A DNA stretch of 64,000 nt from Fredericiella sp963839515 (GTDB taxonomy: Bacteria > Chloroflexota > Anaerolineae > Caldilineales > Caldilineaceae). Below, in pieces: positions 62,391-64,000 of this stretch. A program made the position numbers and the translations under genes. Where the stretch lies: the NCBI GenBank assembly GCA_963839515.1, contig CAWIVN010000012.1:248001-312000 (forward strand). The letters run 5' to 3'. Below the pieces are notes generated by a model. That model did no database searches. It had not been told where the DNA came from and saw nothing but the letters and a program-made list of their open reading frames with translations. How positions within the stretch are numbered: position 1 is the stretch's first letter; every line of letters starts with the position of its first letter.

Positions 62391-62489
62391 GGATACAGGA
62401 TCCCGCCGAACCTGATGCCCGTACACAAGAAGGCGCGCGGCAGTAGCCCTAACGCTCGTTAGGCGTCAGCCGATTGTCAGCCGTGCGTG

Positions 62490-62517
62490 TTGCAACGAAA
62501 TCAAACCTTGTTACAAT
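62490..62517 (+). promoter_or_regulatory. prmC promoter
   Basis: TTGCAA (62490-62495), a 16-bp spacer and TACAAT (62512-62517) form a plausible SigA promoter about 88 bp before prmC. Upstream, CCTAACG-CT-CGTTAGG (62448-62463) is a palindrome of unknown role. Confidence 0.5.
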
Positions 62518-62605
62518 TGGATGCTGAGACCCCGCCCCGCCGCGCTCAACGACGACGCGGAAATGGTAGCGTCTCGCACGAGAGTTTCCCTTTAAGGAGG
62601 TAGCT

Positions 62606-63508
62606 GTGGCAGTGTTGCCCGTACTTCAGTCCGTGGTGTGGAATCTCATGCCCGCCACAACGGTTGGTCGCGCCGTGAATGCGGCCACGCAACGGCTCGA
62701 AGAAGCCGGCGTAGCGACAGCCCGTCTGGATGCCCAAGTCATACTCGCACACGTGCTCGGCGTCGGCCGCAGTTGGCTTTTTGCCCACTTTGAGTACGCG
62801 CTCGAGGATGCCCAGGCCCACCAGTTTACCGAGCTGATCGCACGTCGCGTCAAGCACGAGCCGGTGGCGTACTTGATTGGACGCAAGGAGTTTTATGGGA
62901 TTGAACTGCAGGTGGATCGGCGCGTGCTGATCCCGCGACCCGAAACCGAAATGCTGGTGGACGCCGTGTTGGTCATTGCGGCCAACCAGAGTCCAGAACC
63001 TATTACCGTGGCAGACGTGGGCACGGGCAGCGGGGCGATCGCCCTGGCCGTAGCCGCCAACGCCGAAAATGCACGCATTTTTGCCTTGGACGTCAGCAAG
63101 GATGCGCTGGCCGTGGCAGCGGTCAACACGGCCCATCTTGATAGCAGCGGCCAGGTCACGCTGCTGCACGGCGATCTGCTGGAAGCGCTCCCCGAACCTG
63201 TGGATGTGATCGTGGCCAACCTTCCCTACGTCACGAGCGCCGACTATCGTACGCTTGACCCGGACGTACGCAAGTACGAGCCGCAGCTGGCGCTGGAAGC
63301 CGGCAAACAGGGTCTCGACGTCATCGGCCGTCTGTTGCGCCAGGTTCCGTCGCACCTCTGTGCGGGCGGCTCCGTCATCCTGGAGATCGGCTACAACCAG
63401 GGCCAGGCCGTGCTCGACATGGTGGCGGATATTCTGCCGCAGGCAAACCAAGTAGATCTGCACAAGGATTATCAGGGGCGCGACCGAATGGTCACACTCA
63501 GCCTCTAG
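62606..63508 (+). CDS. prmC: Release factor glutamine methyltransferase
   Basis: This 300-aa SAM-dependent enzyme methylates the GGQ glutamine of release factors. It has an N-terminal helical domain (ARLDAQVILAHVLGVGRSWLF, EPVAYLIGRKEFYGIELQVD) and the SAM loop VADVGTGSGAIALAVA. The substrate motif N-L-P-Y lies in VIVANLPYVTSADYR (about residue 205). The start is GTG 62606 with a full AAGGAGG ribosome-binding site. It follows prfA, its substrate gene, but also has its own promoter. Confidence 0.95.
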   Translation: MAVLPVLQSVVWNLMPATTVGRAVNAATQRLEEAGVATARLDAQVILAHVLGVGRSWLFAHFEYALEDAQAHQFTELIARRVKHEPVAYLIGRKEFYGIELQVDRRVLIPRPETEMLVDAVLVIAANQSPEPITVADVGTGSGAIALAVAANAENARIFALDVSKDALAVAAVNTAHLDSSGQVTLLHGDLLEALPEPVDVIVANLPYVTSADYRTLDPDVRKYEPQLALEAGKQGLDVIGRLLRQVPSHLCAGGSVILEIGYNQGQAVLDMVADILPQANQVDLHKDYQGRDRMVTLSL

Positions 63509-63523
63509 GACAAAAGGTAAAGA

Positions 63524-63570
63524 AGAAACCGAGTTTTCCAAGCGAACGCCGCTTGGAAAACTCGGTTTCT
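63524..63570. terminator. Bidirectional terminator after prmC
   Basis: A perfect 21-bp stem (AGAAACCGAGTTTTCCAAGCG with its complement) and 5-nt loop lie between the convergent prmC and DinB-family genes. The A/T content at its ends supports termination in both directions. Confidence 0.85.
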
Positions 63571-63602
63571 CCGACTCCTTCACCCCCTACCTACTGAGTT
63601 AG

Positions 63603-64000
63603 TCATTCAGCCCGATAAGGCGCCTCATCGTCAATATCCCCCACAAAGTCGGGCAGATTGGGATGACCCAGCTGCTGGCGGATCGCCATGATTTCGCCGA
63701 TGTGATACCAGTAATGGTAGATGACACGCAGCATGAGCGAACCGACCGTGGTCGTCCGCCAGCCGCGCAAGGTGAACTCCTCTGCCAGCTTTGCGGTCGT
63801 GAGTTGGTCCAGCCAGGGGTCCGCCGCCTCTGTGACGGTTTGCCAGGCAGCCAGCATCTCCGCCAACGACGGGGTTGTGGCTGGACGGCCGTAGCCTACC
63901 ATGTCATTGATCACCGGGATCGGCGTCTGGCCTTGGCTGAACGTCAACCAATAGCGTTGCTCCTGCCAGGCCAGGTGGCCGACAATCCAACCGATAGAGT
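63603..64000 (-). CDS. DinB-family protein, N-terminus beyond the window
   Basis: The minus-strand frame continues upstream to the window end. It reads SIGWIVGHLAWQEQRYWLTF, then RPATTPSLAEMLAAWQTVTE and LMLRVIYHYWYHIGEIMAIRQQLGH. The His residues (GHLAWQEQ, YHYWYHIGEI) match the metal-binding triad of the DinB four-helix fold. About 132 residues are visible. Members include thiol-dependent enzymes and damage-induced proteins; the role here is unknown. It is convergent with prmC. Confidence 0.85.
   Translation of the reverse strand, partial: SIGWIVGHLAWQEQRYWLTFSQGQTPIPVINDMVGYGRPATTPSLAEMLAAWQTVTEAADPWLDQLTTAKLAEEFTLRGWRTTTVGSLMLRVIYHYWYHIGEIMAIRQQLGHPNLPDFVGDIDDEAPYRAE

Overview
The window is gene-dense, GC-rich bacterial chromosome with no mobile element, CRISPR array or rRNA that I can see. 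It looks like a member of the Chloroflexota, probably near Caldilinea/Anaerolineae. This is an inference from style: Tat-type lipoprotein sugar-binding proteins with Ala/Pro-rich linkers, secreted proteases with Thr-Pro linkers, NB-ARC/TPR proteins, a CIRCE-controlled groESL, and -10 boxes that are often TACAAT. I made no marker-gene comparison.

Layout. 1-2.6 kb: zinc/manganese-type ABC importer (permease cut by the window edge, ATPase, His-rich binding lipoprotein) behind a Fur/Zur-like palindrome. 2.6-6.7 kb: a four-gene minus-strand operon of a soluble receiver-histidine kinase, DUF1537 acid-sugar kinase, PdxA2-type dehydrogenase and a PCuAC copper-chaperone lipoprotein, closed by a clear terminator. 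6.7-12.5 kb: glgB, a glycogen-synthase-like glycosyltransferase and guaB. 12.8-19.2 kb: DoxX protein, a five-heme membrane cytochrome c, and an operon of two small anchored proteins, ApbE, a ferric-reductase-like haem membrane protein and an OmpR/histidine-kinase pair. Its promoter carries three 11-bp-phased TGAGAA-type repeats. 19.3-24.6 kb: a small unknown protein, a UvrA2-type ATPase with a tandem-MerR regulator, and an alpha-L-fucosidase. 25.2 kb: tRNA-Arg(CCG). 25.7-28 kb: a secreted protein of unknown function and a membrane-anchored TPR protein.

28-32.4 kb: a tight three-gene unit of an SLC13/DASS-type transporter with a long hydrophilic N-terminus, a 111-aa Rossmann-like protein and a STAND NTPase with TPRs. 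I consider this the least conventional gene set in the window. 32.5-34.8 kb: groES-groEL with SigA-type promoter, perfect CIRCE and terminator. 35-43.6 kb: DUF362 protein, GH127 glycosidase and a sugar ABC importer, diverging from a duplicated ferritin-like protein. Both divergent promoters are TTGACA/TATTCT with a matching LacI-type operator at the start site. 43.7-55 kb: mutS, secreted S1 protease, pterin dehydratase, HyuB-type protein, GNAT-like acyltransferase, a small unknown protein and a large secreted M12-type metalloprotease. 55.2-61.3 kb: nucleotidyltransferase plus small partner, ribokinase, purine nucleoside phosphorylase, a Cys-rich unknown, a DHA2 efflux pump and an apt-like phosphoribosyltransferase; several of these are nucleoside/ribose salvage genes. 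61.3-64 kb: prfA-prmC and a DinB-family protein cut by the window end.
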